64,000 nucleotides of DNA from Pseudozobellia thermophila (GTDB lineage Bacteria > Bacteroidota > Bacteroidia > Flavobacteriales > Flavobacteriaceae): contig NZ_FQYU01000001.1 in assembly GCF_900141855.1 (NCBI RefSeq), positions 531,402-595,401 on the forward strand, written 5' to 3'. The notes beneath the pieces were generated by a model. The model was not told the origin of the DNA. It saw nothing but the letters and a program-made list of their open reading frames with translations, and searched no databases. Shown here in pieces: positions 17,631 to 28,623 of this stretch (position 1 is its first letter; each line of letters starts with the position of its first letter). The translations under genes and the position numbers were made by a program.

Positions 17631-19313
17631 ATGGGCGAATCAACTACTACTACACGGGCTCAAGAATCTACGAACGCCATAGAGCGTTTATACATTACCA
17701 TGAGGCATTTGTTCAACCGTGGGTTTTACAAACCCACCGGGGTTTCGGGCGAATCGCTTAAAAATGCACTTCTTCAGCTGCGCCCCGAAATTTATGGGTC
17801 GGTCGCCGAAGACAAAGTAGAATTGAACGGCCTGACCTATGTCTTGGAAAGGCTGCCGAAAGGAATCGAACAATGCCGCTTTATCAACCTAACCTCTGAC
17901 GAAGGCTATGGGCACTCGCATTTTCGGCCCATAGTACCCCCAAAACGGAGACGAAACTGTTACCGTATAGACGATGAGCAGATGAATATCGAGATTACCC
18001 GGGGGCGTTCCGATATATACGATATTCTCACCCACCTCACCTTTCTCTTCATCGAATCCGAAAAAATCTGTAGAAAGGTCTTGATAGAGGACACCAATAA
18101 GACCATTCGCGACTGGGGCAAGCTCGAAGAGGCCGTCAAGAAAGGCAAGTTGACCCAAGCGGAACGCGAAGTGGCGTTGATCCATACCGCCAACATTTTG
18201 GGGCGGCCGTTTGTCGAAATACTGGCCGTTCACAAACACTTTGCAACCGAGAAAGAGCCCGAACGCTTTTTAGAGATCATATATTGGCTCGGTAAGTTGG
18301 CCATCGAAGAAGAGGTTACGGGCGAAAAGAGGGCCATTACCTTTAGCCTGCTGCTTCGCGAACGGCTGGGGCACCATATTCACGGGGAACGTTGGGCGAC
18401 CACGATCAAGGAGACCCTAAACAAGAACGGATTGCTGAAAAGGCCCATGCACATCATCAGTGCCAACATGCACAGCGTTATGAACTCCCTTTTTGCCAGA
18501 AAGGCCTTGTCCAAGGAATTTCCAAAGTCCGATTCATTGGAAATATACGAAGCCCTGAGCGATTCGGCGAATGGAAAACTCCGCAATAAGGTAACGGCCT
18601 GGGCCAAGAAGAACGGCATGATCGCCATCGATGACTTTTCAGGAACGAATATCGATGTCCAAATATTCGACACGGCCAAAATGGGCGACGGTACCTGTTG
18701 TTATTCCTTGCCCGACCTTCCGGAGGAGGAAAAACCGATTATATTTGTTATGGATTATGCCTTTGGCGAACAGGCGTACGAGACCATAGACGAGCTGCTC
18801 AAACCCTATCACGAAAAAGACAAGAATCCGGTTTTTATGAACGTCGATTCCATATCGATTATGGGTAAGGCCGGTATCTTGGAGGGGGGAAAAGGGGATT
18901 TGATGATTCCGTCGGCCCATATTTTCGAGGGAACCGCCGACAACTATCCCTTTAAGAACGAACTGTGCGCCGACGATTTTAAGGGGTACGGACTAAAGGT
19001 TTTTGAAGGGACGATGGTGACCGTTTTGGGTACGTCGTTACAGAACAAGGATATTTTGAAGTTTTTTCACAACTCGACCTGGAACGTCGTAGGACTTGAA
19101 ATGGAAGGGGTGCATTACCAAAAGGCAATCCAGTCCGCCTCGAAGATTCGCAAGAGCATAAGGGAGGACGTTAAGGTAAGGTATGCCTATTACGCCTCCG
19201 ACAACCCCTTGGTAACCGGAAGCACATTGGCTTCGGGCGGCTTGGGCACCACAGGGGTAAAACCCACCTATTTGATAACCGATAAGATTTTAAAGCAAAT
19301 TTTTAATTCATAA
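17631..19313 (+). CDS. DUF6909-like protein with a nucleoside-phosphorylase-like C-terminal half
   Basis: 560 aa from the ATG at 17631 (an in-frame TTG lies six bases upstream). I recognise the protein as the DUF6909 type of Flavobacteriaceae, with no known function. By eye the C-terminal third follows the purine nucleoside phosphorylase/MTA-nucleosidase pattern: GDLMIPS (422-428), a central VTVLGTS strand, LEMEGV (489-494, like the ribose-binding MEGxA motif) and YYASDN (520-525, like the base-binding SDN/D). The N-terminal ~330 residues look mostly helical. It sits 4 nt upstream of the Wzz-like gene, so it is probably co-expressed with the polysaccharide genes. Confidence 0.72.
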   Translation: MGESTTTTRAQESTNAIERLYITMRHLFNRGFYKPTGVSGESLKNALLQLRPEIYGSVAEDKVELNGLTYVLERLPKGIEQCRFINLTSDEGYGHSHFRPIVPPKRRRNCYRIDDEQMNIEITRGRSDIYDILTHLTFLFIESEKICRKVLIEDTNKTIRDWGKLEEAVKKGKLTQAEREVALIHTANILGRPFVEILAVHKHFATEKEPERFLEIIYWLGKLAIEEEVTGEKRAITFSLLLRERLGHHIHGERWATTIKETLNKNGLLKRPMHIISANMHSVMNSLFARKALSKEFPKSDSLEIYEALSDSANGKLRNKVTAWAKKNGMIAIDDFSGTNIDVQIFDTAKMGDGTCCYSLPDLPEEEKPIIFVMDYAFGEQAYETIDELLKPYHEKDKNPVFMNVDSISIMGKAGILEGGKGDLMIPSAHIFEGTADNYPFKNELCADDFKGYGLKVFEGTMVTVLGTSLQNKDILKFFHNSTWNVVGLEMEGVHYQKAIQSASKIRKSIREDVKVRYAYYASDNPLVTGSTLASGGLGTTGVKPTYLITDKILKQIFNS

Positions 19314-19317
19314 TTAT

Positions 19318-20325
19318 ATGGCAGATACTAGCCCCAAGAATACATCCTCGTCCGACGAAATCGATTTGGGTCAGTTGTTACACATGATAGGTAAGGCCTT
19401 CAATAGGCTGGGAATATTCTTTTTGCGGGTATTTCTGTTTTTCAAGAAAAATGCCATTGTGCTGGGTATCCTTATCGCGGTGGGCCTGGGCATCAGCTTC
19501 GTTTTAAGTACCTTGGGCAACAAAAAGCTTAAAACCGAGGCCATTGTTAGGCCCAATTTTGACAGTACCGACTATGTCTACGATGTCGTAGACGAAATAC
19601 AATCGAACATCCTCTCAAAGGATACGGCCTTTTTTAAGAAAATCGACGTCGCCGTTGAAGACCTGGAAGGGTTTAGAGTGGAGATAGAGCCTATTAAAGA
19701 CCCCGAGGAGGCCGAGGCCGAGACCGAGCAGCGCTTGAGTTATTTGGAGCTTCTGCAAAGCTTTAGCGACGAGGGTTTTGCCATAGACATAATGAGGTCT
19801 GAACTTACCAAGAAAAGTGTGGAAGACCACCGCATAACCTTTTCCTATATAGACCATGAAAAGGGAAGCAAAGCAGCCGAAAAGCTGTTGGACTATATCA
19901 ACGATAACGGCTATTACAAGGGTGTGATCGAAACCTTTCGCGACAATGCCCTTACGAGAATTGACCAAAACAAGGTGTTGATCGACCAAATCGACCAGCT
20001 GGTGGCCAATTATACCCAAACCTTGCTGAACAAGGAGGCCGACAAAACTTCCGCATCGGTGTATATGGAGAACGAAAGCGCCCTCAACATTAGTGCCCTC
20101 CTTACGCTAAAGAACAGGTTCGTCAAAGAAATCGAAGAAAAAAGATTAGATCTGGCCTCGCAAGGGCAATTGGTCAGTGTCTTGAACATGGGTAAGCCAC
20201 AAGTGGTTCGAAAGCCATTTGTCGCCAATAAATTTTTCTTGATTCCCTTGGCTATGGTTGTCTTGTTCTTTTTGGTTTCCTTTGTTCGTTTTATGAACAG
20301 AAAGGCACGCGAACTGCAACTTTAA
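19318..20325 (+). CDS. Wzz/chain-length-determinant-like inner-membrane protein
   Basis: 335 aa with a transmembrane helix near each end (about 45-65 and 304-323) and a large, mostly helical periplasmic middle. This is the two-helix layout of polysaccharide co-polymerases such as Wzz. No attached tyrosine kinase domain is present. The position immediately before the rml genes supports a chain-length or export-regulating role. The sequence is far from enterobacterial Wzz, so the assignment is structural and contextual. Confidence 0.65.
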   Translation: MADTSPKNTSSSDEIDLGQLLHMIGKAFNRLGIFFLRVFLFFKKNAIVLGILIAVGLGISFVLSTLGNKKLKTEAIVRPNFDSTDYVYDVVDEIQSNILSKDTAFFKKIDVAVEDLEGFRVEIEPIKDPEEAEAETEQRLSYLELLQSFSDEGFAIDIMRSELTKKSVEDHRITFSYIDHEKGSKAAEKLLDYINDNGYYKGVIETFRDNALTRIDQNKVLIDQIDQLVANYTQTLLNKEADKTSASVYMENESALNISALLTLKNRFVKEIEEKRLDLASQGQLVSVLNMGKPQVVRKPFVANKFFLIPLAMVVLFFLVSFVRFMNRKARELQL

Positions 20326-20334
20326 GTTCCCATA

Positions 20335-21360
20335 ATGGCACGTAAAACGATACTTGTTACAGGGGGTGCCGGCTTTATCGGCAGCAATTTTATCCCCTAT
20401 TTTCTGTCCGGGCATCACGATGTAAAACTTGTCAATTTGGATAAGCTCACCTATGCAGGCAACCTCGACAACCTCGTTGAGGTGCAAAACAACGATAGGT
20501 ATGGGTTTGTTCAGGGCGACATCTGTGATAAAGATTTGGTAGAATCCCTTTTTGACGAGCACCAATTTTCGGCGGTAATCCATTTTGCGGCCGAATCGCA
20601 CGTCGACAATTCCATTTCGGGCCCCGATGCCTTTATCAAGACCAATATCAACGGAACCTTTACCTTACTGGAGGCAGCGAGAAATTGTTGGTTGGAGGCT
20701 GTTGGAAGGCCTAGGGCCGGTTTTGAAAATTCGAGATTCGTCCATATTTCCACAGATGAGGTGTACGGGTCCCTGGGCAAGGAAGGCTACTTTACCGAGG
20801 AGAGTCCGTATCGACCCAACAGTCCCTATAGCGCTTCGAAGGCATCGTCCGATTTTTTGGCCAGAAGCTATTACCACACCTACGGATTGAATGTTTTGGT
20901 GAGCAACTGTTCCAACAATTACGGCCCGAAACAGCACGGTGAAAAGTTGATACCCACTATTATTAAGAAAGCCTTGCAGGGTGAGCCCATACCCATTTAC
21001 GGAGACGGAAAGAATGTAAGGGATTGGCTCTATGTGCTCGACCATTGTACGGGGATCAACAAGGTGTTCGCCAAGGGGCAACCGGGACAGACCTATGTAA
21101 TCGGGGGCAACAACGAGGCCGACAACCTGTCGATTGCCTCGAAGGTATGCGCTGTTTTAGATGCGGAATACCCCAAGGAGCGGGGTAGTTACTCAGAGCA
21201 GATTACCTTTGTCTCCGACCGGCCGGGCCACGACTTTAGGTATGCCATCGATGCCACCAAGATCAAAAGGGATCTGGGATGGAAGCCCGAAACGGATTTT
21301 GATAGCGGCCTGAAGAAAACGGTGGCGTGGTATCTGGAAAAGTTTAAGAACGAAAAGTAA
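20335..21360 (+). CDS. rfbB: dTDP-glucose 4,6-dehydratase
   Basis: 341 aa short-chain dehydrogenase fold. NAD-binding GGAGFIGSNF is at 9-18, followed by the catalytic region STDEVYG and the YSASK (YxxxK) motif. It converts dTDP-glucose to dTDP-4-keto-6-deoxyglucose, step two of dTDP-L-rhamnose synthesis. The rml order here is B-A-C-D with gaps of 6, 13 and -29 nt, a tight operon. Confidence 0.96.
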   Translation: MARKTILVTGGAGFIGSNFIPYFLSGHHDVKLVNLDKLTYAGNLDNLVEVQNNDRYGFVQGDICDKDLVESLFDEHQFSAVIHFAAESHVDNSISGPDAFIKTNINGTFTLLEAARNCWLEAVGRPRAGFENSRFVHISTDEVYGSLGKEGYFTEESPYRPNSPYSASKASSDFLARSYYHTYGLNVLVSNCSNNYGPKQHGEKLIPTIIKKALQGEPIPIYGDGKNVRDWLYVLDHCTGINKVFAKGQPGQTYVIGGNNEADNLSIASKVCAVLDAEYPKERGSYSEQITFVSDRPGHDFRYAIDATKIKRDLGWKPETDFDSGLKKTVAWYLEKFKNEK

Positions 21361-21366
21361 GTTATA

Positions 21367-22221
21367 ATGAAGGGAATAGTACTTGCGGGCGGATCGGGCA
21401 CCCGATTGTATCCGCTCACCTTGGCGGTGAGCAAACAGCTTATGCCTATTTACGATAAGCCCATGATCTATTATCCGCTCAGTACCTTGATGTCGGCGGG
21501 TATCCGTGAAATATTGATCGTTACCACGCCCAACGACCTATCCCTGTTTAAGAATTTATTGGGCGACGGTAGTCAATTGGGCTGTAGGTTTCAATACGCC
21601 GTCCAAAATAAACCGAACGGTTTGGCCGAGGCCTTTATAATCGCCGAGACCTTTATCGGGAAAGACAAGGTAGCCTTGGTTCTTGGGGACAATATCTTTT
21701 ACGGATCGGGCCTCGCCGATCTGCTGCAACAGAACAACGACCCCGACGGAGGGATTATTTTCGGTTACCATGTTCAAAACCCCAATCGATATGGGGTGGT
21801 GGAATTTGACGAGAAGGGCCAGGCCATTTCAATTGAGGAAAAGCCTGAGAACCCCAAATCCAATTTTGCCGTACCGGGCATCTATTTTTACGACAACGAG
21901 GTCGTCGCTATCGCCAAAAACATATCACCGAGCGAAAGGGGCGAATTGGAAATCACCGATGTGAACAAGGAGTATCTACGGCAGGGAAAATTAAAGGTTT
22001 CGGTTTTGGACCGGGGAACCGCATGGCTCGATACCGGCACCTTTCAATCCTTGGCGCAGGCGACACAGTTCGTTCAGGTAATAGAGGAAAGACAGGGCCT
22101 GAAAATAGGGGCGATTGAAGAAGTGGCCTTTAAAATGGGCTATATCGACAGGGCCCAGCTGCAATCATTGGCCGAACCGTTGATTACCAGTGGTTACGGA
22201 GAATATCTTTTAAAACTATAA
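21367..22221 (+). CDS. rfbA: Glucose-1-phosphate thymidylyltransferase
   Basis: 284 aa, typical RmlA length. It makes dTDP-glucose from glucose-1-phosphate and dTTP. The nucleotide-binding signature [11 protein letters not shown] is at 8-18. [21 protein letters not shown] and the [11 protein letters not shown] segment are also present. Lies between rfbB and rfbC. Confidence 0.97.
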   Translation: MKGIVLAGGSGTRLYPLTLAVSKQLMPIYDKPMIYYPLSTLMSAGIREILIVTTPNDLSLFKNLLGDGSQLGCRFQYAVQNKPNGLAEAFIIAETFIGKDKVALVLGDNIFYGSGLADLLQQNNDPDGGIIFGYHVQNPNRYGVVEFDEKGQAISIEEKPENPKSNFAVPGIYFYDNEVVAIAKNISPSERGELEITDVNKEYLRQGKLKVSVLDRGTAWLDTGTFQSLAQATQFVQVIEERQGLKIGAIEEVAFKMGYIDRAQLQSLAEPLITSGYGEYLLKL

Positions 22222-22234
22222 TAGACTAGAGCAA

Positions 22235-22804
22235 ATGGAAATTGCTTCCACTCCCATACAGGGTTGTTTTGTTGTTCAGCCCCAATTGTTCCGCGACGAC
22301 CGTGGCCTGTTCTTTGAATCGTACCATGCCAAAAGGTTCCAACAGGCTACCGGTATCCAGGTCGATTTTGTCCAAGATAATATTTCCGTGTCCAAAAAGG
22401 GCGTTTTAAGGGGACTTCACTATCAAAAGGGGGCGGCGGCCCAGGCAAAGTTGGTCAATGTGCTAAAGGGCGAGGTATTGGACGTAGTGGTCGACCTGAG
22501 AAAGGACAGTGCCAGTTTTGGCCGGTATTTTGGCATAAGGTTGTCGGAAACCAACAGAAAATCCCTTTTTGTGCCAAAAGATATGGCCCACGGCTTCCTT
22601 GCCCTTTCCGAAGAAGTAATCTTCTCCTATAAATGCGATGCCTTTTACGATGCCACTTCCGAGGGCGGTATAATTTACAACGACCCCACCATCAACATCG
22701 ATTGGGATTACCCTGAGGAAGACCTTATCATTTCGGAAAAAGACCTGAAACTACCCACCTTTAAAGAAGTTTTTGATGATATCAGTTTTGGTAACGGGCT
22801 CTAG
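22235..22804 (+). CDS. rfbC: dTDP-4-dehydrorhamnose 3,5-epimerase
   Basis: 189 aa cupin epimerase. Key features are the RDDRGLFFESYH segment near the start, RGLHYQKG with the catalytic His, and the FVPKDMAHGFLALS strand. It catalyses the double epimerisation step of dTDP-L-rhamnose synthesis. Its 3' end overlaps rfbD by 29 nt. Confidence 0.95.
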   Translation: MEIASTPIQGCFVVQPQLFRDDRGLFFESYHAKRFQQATGIQVDFVQDNISVSKKGVLRGLHYQKGAAAQAKLVNVLKGEVLDVVVDLRKDSASFGRYFGIRLSETNRKSLFVPKDMAHGFLALSEEVIFSYKCDAFYDATSEGGIIYNDPTINIDWDYPEEDLIISEKDLKLPTFKEVFDDISFGNGL

Positions 22805-23570
22805 TGGTCAATTGGGCAGGAGTATTCAAGACCTAGCCCCCTCCTTGCCCGAAATACGCTTTGTTTTTAAAACATCAAGTGAGCTCGATATTACCGATTA
22901 TCGGCAAGTGAAGGAAGCCTTTGCCGATCAGGGGTTTGATTATTGCATCAACTGCGCGGCCTTTACCGACGTTGAAAGAGCGGAGAGGGAGCCACAATTG
23001 GCCTTTAAGGTCAATTCGGAAGGGGTAAAAAACCTGGCCGAAACCTGTCTTTTGTCCCATACGGTTCTGATACATGTTTCTACCGATTATGTTTTCGACG
23101 GTACGAAGCGCACACCGTACCTCGTTACCGATAAGACCAACCCCATAAATGTTTACGGAGCATCGAAATTGAAGGGCGAAGAGTACATCAAGGGGTTGTT
23201 GACGCGGTATTTTATCATCAGGACGTCTTGGCTCTATTCCGAATACGGTAAAAACTTTTATAAGACCATAGTGGCCAAGGTCCAAGAGGGAGAGGACTTG
23301 TCCGTTACCGATGCGCAGACCGGATGCCCGACCCATGCCCGCCATCTGGCGCAATTTATCACGAAAATAATTTCGACTGATAGCAGGGCCTATGGCATCC
23401 ACCATTTTACCGATGGCGAAGTGCACACCTGGTACTCCTTTGCGGTAAAAATCGTAAAAGAAAATCGTCTTGATGAAAGAGTAGAAATCAAGAAAGTAAA
23501 GAATTATAGTACTTTTGCTAAAAGACCTGAATACAGTGTCTTGAAAAATACGACCCTCCAACCAGAATAA
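22776..23570 (+). CDS. rfbD: dTDP-4-dehydrorhamnose reductase
   Basis: 264 aa. [12 protein letters not shown] near the N-terminus is the NADPH-binding loop; [10 protein letters not shown] and the YGASKLKGE (YxxxK) motif form the catalytic site; [13 protein letters not shown] is typical of RmlD. It performs the final reduction to dTDP-L-rhamnose. The ATG at 22776 lies inside rfbC, implying coupled translation; a TTG three bases upstream is the alternative. Confidence 0.95.
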   Translation: MISVLVTGSSGQLGRSIQDLAPSLPEIRFVFKTSSELDITDYRQVKEAFADQGFDYCINCAAFTDVERAEREPQLAFKVNSEGVKNLAETCLLSHTVLIHVSTDYVFDGTKRTPYLVTDKTNPINVYGASKLKGEEYIKGLLTRYFIIRTSWLYSEYGKNFYKTIVAKVQEGEDLSVTDAQTGCPTHARHLAQFITKIISTDSRAYGIHHFTDGEVHTWYSFAVKIVKENRLDERVEIKKVKNYSTFAKRPEYSVLKNTTLQPE

Positions 23571-23571
23571 A

Positions 23572-24153
23572 ATGTCCGAACAAGAGTTTTATGTACATGA
23601 AACGGCCGTGGTAGATAACGGCTGTACCATAGGAAAAGGCACCAAAATTTGGCACTTTTCGCATATAATGCCCGAATGCCGAATAGGGGAAAGGTGCAAC
23701 ATTGGCCAGAACGTTGTCGTTTCGCCCCAAGTGGTGTTGGGCAACAACGTAAAGGTCCAGAACAACGTATCGATCTATACGGGGGTTATCTGTGAGGACG
23801 ATGTCTTTCTGGGTCCCTCTATGGTATTTACGAATGTGATCAACCCGAGAAGCGCTATCGTACGCCGCGACAGTTACCAAGAGACCTTGGTCAAAAAAGG
23901 GGCTTCGATAGGTGCCAATGCCACCATTGTCTGTGGCAACGCACTGGGCCGGTTTTGCCTGATAGGCGCCGGGGCCGTTGTAACGAAGGAGGTTCCCGAT
24001 TATGCCCTCATCGTAGGAAACCCCGGAAGGCAGATAGGCTGGGTAAGCGAATACGGTCATCGTCTAAACTTTAACGAAGACCAATTGGCCGTATGCCCCG
24101 AAAGCGGTCAAGAATACAAGTTGGACGGCAATAGTGTAATACGAATAAAATAA
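23572..24153 (+). CDS. wbpD: UDP-2-acetamido-3-amino-2,3-dideoxyglucuronate N-acetyltransferase (WbpD/WlbB type)
   Basis: 193 aa left-handed beta-helix protein built from hexapeptide repeats ([24 protein letters not shown]). The conserved N-terminus is [25 protein letters not shown] and the FTNVINPRS segment is characteristic of WbpD. It acetylates the 3-amino group, giving UDP-GlcNAc3NAcA. The neighbouring aminotransferase and dehydrogenase complete the logic. Starts two bases after rfbD. Confidence 0.88.
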   Translation: MSEQEFYVHETAVVDNGCTIGKGTKIWHFSHIMPECRIGERCNIGQNVVVSPQVVLGNNVKVQNNVSIYTGVICEDDVFLGPSMVFTNVINPRSAIVRRDSYQETLVKKGASIGANATIVCGNALGRFCLIGAGAVVTKEVPDYALIVGNPGRQIGWVSEYGHRLNFNEDQLAVCPESGQEYKLDGNSVIRIK

Positions 24154-24172
24154 TCTTAAACAGAGACCCTAT

Positions 24173-25267
24173 ATGAAAATCGATTTTGCCAACCTGACCA
24201 AGGCCTATGACGAGCATAGTGCCGAATTTGAGCGGGTATCCTTGGATGTGATGTCATCGGCCCGGTATATTCTGGGCAAGGAGACCGAAGAACTGGAGGC
24301 ATCGCTACAAGAATTTGTAAAAAGCGATTACGCCTTGGGGGTCTCATCGGGTACCGATGCCCTGCTATTGGCCATGATGGCCTTGGGTATACGTGGCGGT
24401 GATGAAATCATAACCACGCCCTTTACCTTTATCGCAACGGCCGAGACCATTGCCTGTTTGGGGGCCAAGCCGGTTTTTGTCGATATCGATGAAGAAACCT
24501 TCAATATTGATGTTTCCCAAATTGAGAATGCCATAACCGACAAGACCAAGGCCATTATGCCGGTTTCCTTGTACGGACAAATGGCCGATATGGACGAGAT
24601 CAATGCCATTGCGGGCAAGCATAATCTGGCCGTGATCGAGGATGCCGCACAGAGCTTTGGGGCCCTTTACAAGGGAAAACGGAGCTGTTCGGCCTCAACC
24701 ATTGGCTGTACCAGTTTCTTTCCCGCCAAACCCTTGGGATGCTTTGGTGACGGGGGAGCCGTCTTTACCCACGACCAAGCACTTTATGACAAGATGAAGG
24801 CGATGCGCGTACACGGGCAGGTCAAGCGTTACACCCACAAATACATCGGTATGGGCGGACGATTGGACAACCTTCAGGCCGCTATCCTGAACGTTAAGCT
24901 TAAACATTACGCCAAGGATATCGAAAGAAGACAGCAGGTTGCCAAACAATATACCGAACTGCTCAAGGGCCATGTATCGACCCCGAGCGTAAAAGAAGAC
25001 CGAACCTCGGTCTGGGCCCAGTATACCATCAGGCTCAAAAACCGGGAGGAAGTACAGCCCAAATTAATGGAAGCTGGCATTCCTACCGCCGTACATTATC
25101 CGATACCCATGCACTTACAGGAATGTTTTGCCTATTTGGGGCATAAAAAAGGCGATTTCCCCGTTAGCGAAACCTGTGCCTCGGAGGTCATGAGCCTTCC
25201 CATGAACCCGTATTTGACCAACGACGAAATAGAATATATAACGACCAACCTAATAAAACTTTTATAG
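24173..25267 (+). CDS. wbpE: DegT/DnrJ/EryC1 sugar aminotransferase (WbpE/WlbC type)
   Basis: 364 aa PLP enzyme. SSGTDALLLAMMALGI binds the cofactor phosphate, EDAAQSFGA carries the ring-stacking Asp, and the Schiff-base lysine is K186 in SFFPAKPLGCFGDGG. It transfers an amino group to C3 of UDP-2-acetamido-3-keto-glucuronate. Next to wbpD and wbpB homologues it fits the UDP-ManNAc3NAcA pathway well; DegT enzymes alone would be ambiguous. Confidence 0.9.
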   Translation: MKIDFANLTKAYDEHSAEFERVSLDVMSSARYILGKETEELEASLQEFVKSDYALGVSSGTDALLLAMMALGIRGGDEIITTPFTFIATAETIACLGAKPVFVDIDEETFNIDVSQIENAITDKTKAIMPVSLYGQMADMDEINAIAGKHNLAVIEDAAQSFGALYKGKRSCSASTIGCTSFFPAKPLGCFGDGGAVFTHDQALYDKMKAMRVHGQVKRYTHKYIGMGGRLDNLQAAILNVKLKHYAKDIERRQQVAKQYTELLKGHVSTPSVKEDRTSVWAQYTIRLKNREEVQPKLMEAGIPTAVHYPIPMHLQECFAYLGHKKGDFPVSETCASEVMSLPMNPYLTNDEIEYITTNLIKLL

Positions 25268-26206
<939 letters not shown>

Positions 26207-26218
26207 GAATAGTCAATA

Positions 26219-27499
26219 TTGAAAAAACTCGGGGAAAAGTTCAGGAAAATCATTCAATCTGAGTTTGCAAGAAACGTACTTACGTTAACATCGGGTACCG
26301 CTTTTGCTCAAGTAATCCCCTTATTATTGGCACCCATACTTTCGCGGATTTACTCTCCGGAAGATTTTGGTAGGCTAGCCCTATACCTTTCCATTGTTCA
26401 GATTTTAGGCGCTGTATCGAGCGGAAGGTATGAGTTGGCTATTATGCTGCCAAAAGAAAAGAAAAATGGGGTACAGCTTACTTTATTGGCCATTATAATC
26501 ACAATGGCGGTCTCTTTTACTACCCTGATTGTGGTTCTTTTTTTTTCAAAAGGTATAGCCAACTCCTTAGGAGACCCAAAATTATCCGAATGGTTATTTT
26601 TTGTTCCCCTGAGTGTCCTATTGATGGGAATATTCAATGCGCTTAACTATTTCAATACTAGGGAAAAAGAATTTAAGAACATAGCTAAGGCCAATGTATT
26701 TAAATCATTGGGAGGCAATGGAGGTCAATTGGTTTTGGGGCTGGTTAAATATACCAGTGGGGGCCTGATTATTGGACAGTTAGCATCTCATTTTTTTGGC
26801 AATCTTCGAATGGCTAAAACGTTTTTGAGAAATACGAGCGTAATAAAAAGAACAGATTGCACAGCCCTTAAAGAATTGGCGTCAAGGTATTCGGATTTTC
26901 CTAAATTTTCTATGTGGGGTGTTTTTTTGAATACTACTTCTGTAAATTTGACCAATTTTTTTGTTTCCAGTTTTTATAGCCTAAATTATGTTGGTTTTTA
27001 TTCCTACTCGACGAGGTATATAGGTTTGCCTATTTCGTTAATTGGGAATTCGATAGGCCAGGTTTTTTTTCAAAAACTATCGGAAGAAAGAAACAATGGG
27101 CAAAAAGCATATACTATTTTTAAAAGTACCTTTAAAAAATTAGCGCTTTTAGGGAGTATTATTTTTTTACCGGCTTTTTTTATCATCGAGGATGCTTTTG
27201 TCCTGGTATTTGGCGAACGGTGGGAAACAGCAGGACAATTTGCTCGCCTTTTAATACCTCTTTATTATTTAAGATTTATATTCGGACCACTTAGTTTGAC
27301 GAATATTGTTTATGAAAAGCAGAAACTGGCCCTGTTGTGCCAAATGTTGATAATGGCCGGACATCTAATAGTATTATTTTCAGCATGGTATTTCGATTTT
27401 GAAATAACAAATCTGTTATTGTTACAAGTGGGGGTTTTAGGTGGTGTGTATTTATATTTATTTTTTATTTTAAAGTCAGTAGTAAAGGGAAAAATTTAA
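26219..27499 (+). CDS. Wzx-type polysaccharide flippase
   Basis: 426 aa, about 12 hydrophobic segments, MATE/MOP superfamily layout. The opening (SGTAFAQVIPLLLAPILSRIYSPEDFG) is typical of Wzx-like lipid-linked oligosaccharide flippases. No ATG is available before the first helix, so the start is the TTG at 26219, 12 nt after wbpB. From here the base composition turns clearly AT-rich until about 34.3 kb, unlike the flanks, which points to transferred DNA. It should flip the undecaprenyl-linked repeat unit across the inner membrane. Confidence 0.88.
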   Translation: MKKLGEKFRKIIQSEFARNVLTLTSGTAFAQVIPLLLAPILSRIYSPEDFGRLALYLSIVQILGAVSSGRYELAIMLPKEKKNGVQLTLLAIIITMAVSFTTLIVVLFFSKGIANSLGDPKLSEWLFFVPLSVLLMGIFNALNYFNTREKEFKNIAKANVFKSLGGNGGQLVLGLVKYTSGGLIIGQLASHFFGNLRMAKTFLRNTSVIKRTDCTALKELASRYSDFPKFSMWGVFLNTTSVNLTNFFVSSFYSLNYVGFYSYSTRYIGLPISLIGNSIGQVFFQKLSEERNNGQKAYTIFKSTFKKLALLGSIIFLPAFFIIEDAFVLVFGERWETAGQFARLLIPLYYLRFIFGPLSLTNIVYEKQKLALLCQMLIMAGHLIVLFSAWYFDFEITNLLLLQVGVLGGVYLYLFFILKSVVKGKI

Positions 27500-27501
27500 T
27501 T

Positions 27502-28623
27502 ATGAAGATAGTCTTTGTAGGCGATGTTTTTCTGGGAGGCGACCTTACTGCTAAAGAGTTAAAATCATGTATTGACGTAAAACGCTTTCATCATGCGGAT
27601 TATAAAATTATTAACCTCGAGCATCCAATAAGTGATGCTCATAATATTGCGGACAAGTCTGTTTTGTTTACGGGGTCTGAAGTGTTGGAAACGCTTAAAA
27701 GAAGTGGAATTAATGCAGTTTGCCTAGCGAACAACCACATTCATGACAAGTTGGACATCGGGATTTTGGAGACAATTGAAAACCTTAGAAAACACCGGAT
27801 ATCCTTTTTTGGTGCTGGTAGAAACTTGCACGAAGCAAAAAAACCATTATGGGTTGATAACAATTTATGTTTGTTAGGTTATTGCCAGTTCAATTCACCT
27901 ACATTGAACAACATACAACTGGCTACGGAAAATAGTCCGGGAGTTGCACCTTTAACCTTGGAGGGCATCGAAAGCGATTTAGATAAAATACCTAACGACT
28001 CGAAAGCCATTCTCTATTTGCACTGGGGGAGGGAACATGTTTGGTTTACACAGTATAAAAATATCGAATTGGCCAAAAAGCTTTTAAAAAACGACAAGGT
28101 TGCTTTAATCGTGGGTACTCATCCGCATAGGGTTCAGGGTTTCCTGTCGGTCAACAATAAGAGGGCCTATTTTAGTTTGGGAAACTGTTTGTTTCCCAAT
28201 TTTTTAATAAAACCAAGTATAGAGGTTGTTAATCAAGCATTGGATATAGCATTAACAAAAAAGGTTGATGTAACCCGGCAATACCACTCTGTCAGTAAGT
28301 TGACCTATAAGAAATGGAGGTTTGTCAACAGGGTCTCCCAATTGGTCGAATATGATACTGAGAGTAAAACAATAGATCATATATTTCTATATCAACAAGA
28401 TGATTTTCCAGTAGTGAAGGAGCTTACTGGTATACCCCGGTTTCTGTTTGTTATTATTGTTAATTACCTAAATGTATTATACCGTTTTCCAAAACTTATT
28501 TATCGCCCTATGGAAAAACTGTTTTCGAGTATTAGATTTAAAATATGGCGAGTTCAGGTTATATTGTTCAAAATGAGACAAATGGGTTTTGTACACTCAA
28601 TTAAGAAACGATTTCAAAAATGA
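27502..28623 (+). CDS. CapA-family metallophosphatase-like protein
   Basis: 373 aa. The CapA/PgsA fold is recognisable: GDVFLGGD near the start (metal site), NLEHPIS, LANNHIHD, and GTHPHRVQG then YFSLGN. CapA proteins belong to polyglutamate capsule systems, but relatives occur in many polysaccharide loci with unknown roles. There is no signal peptide, so it is probably cytoplasmic, unlike membrane-anchored CapA of Bacillus. It begins 2 nt after wzx, and its stop overlaps the ATP-grasp start (ATGA). Confidence 0.82.
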   Translation: MKIVFVGDVFLGGDLTAKELKSCIDVKRFHHADYKIINLEHPISDAHNIADKSVLFTGSEVLETLKRSGINAVCLANNHIHDKLDIGILETIENLRKHRISFFGAGRNLHEAKKPLWVDNNLCLLGYCQFNSPTLNNIQLATENSPGVAPLTLEGIESDLDKIPNDSKAILYLHWGREHVWFTQYKNIELAKKLLKNDKVALIVGTHPHRVQGFLSVNNKRAYFSLGNCLFPNFLIKPSIEVVNQALDIALTKKVDVTRQYHSVSKLTYKKWRFVNRVSQLVEYDTESKTIDHIFLYQQDDFPVVKELTGIPRFLFVIIVNYLNVLYRFPKLIYRPMEKLFSSIRFKIWRVQVILFKMRQMGFVHSIKKRFQK

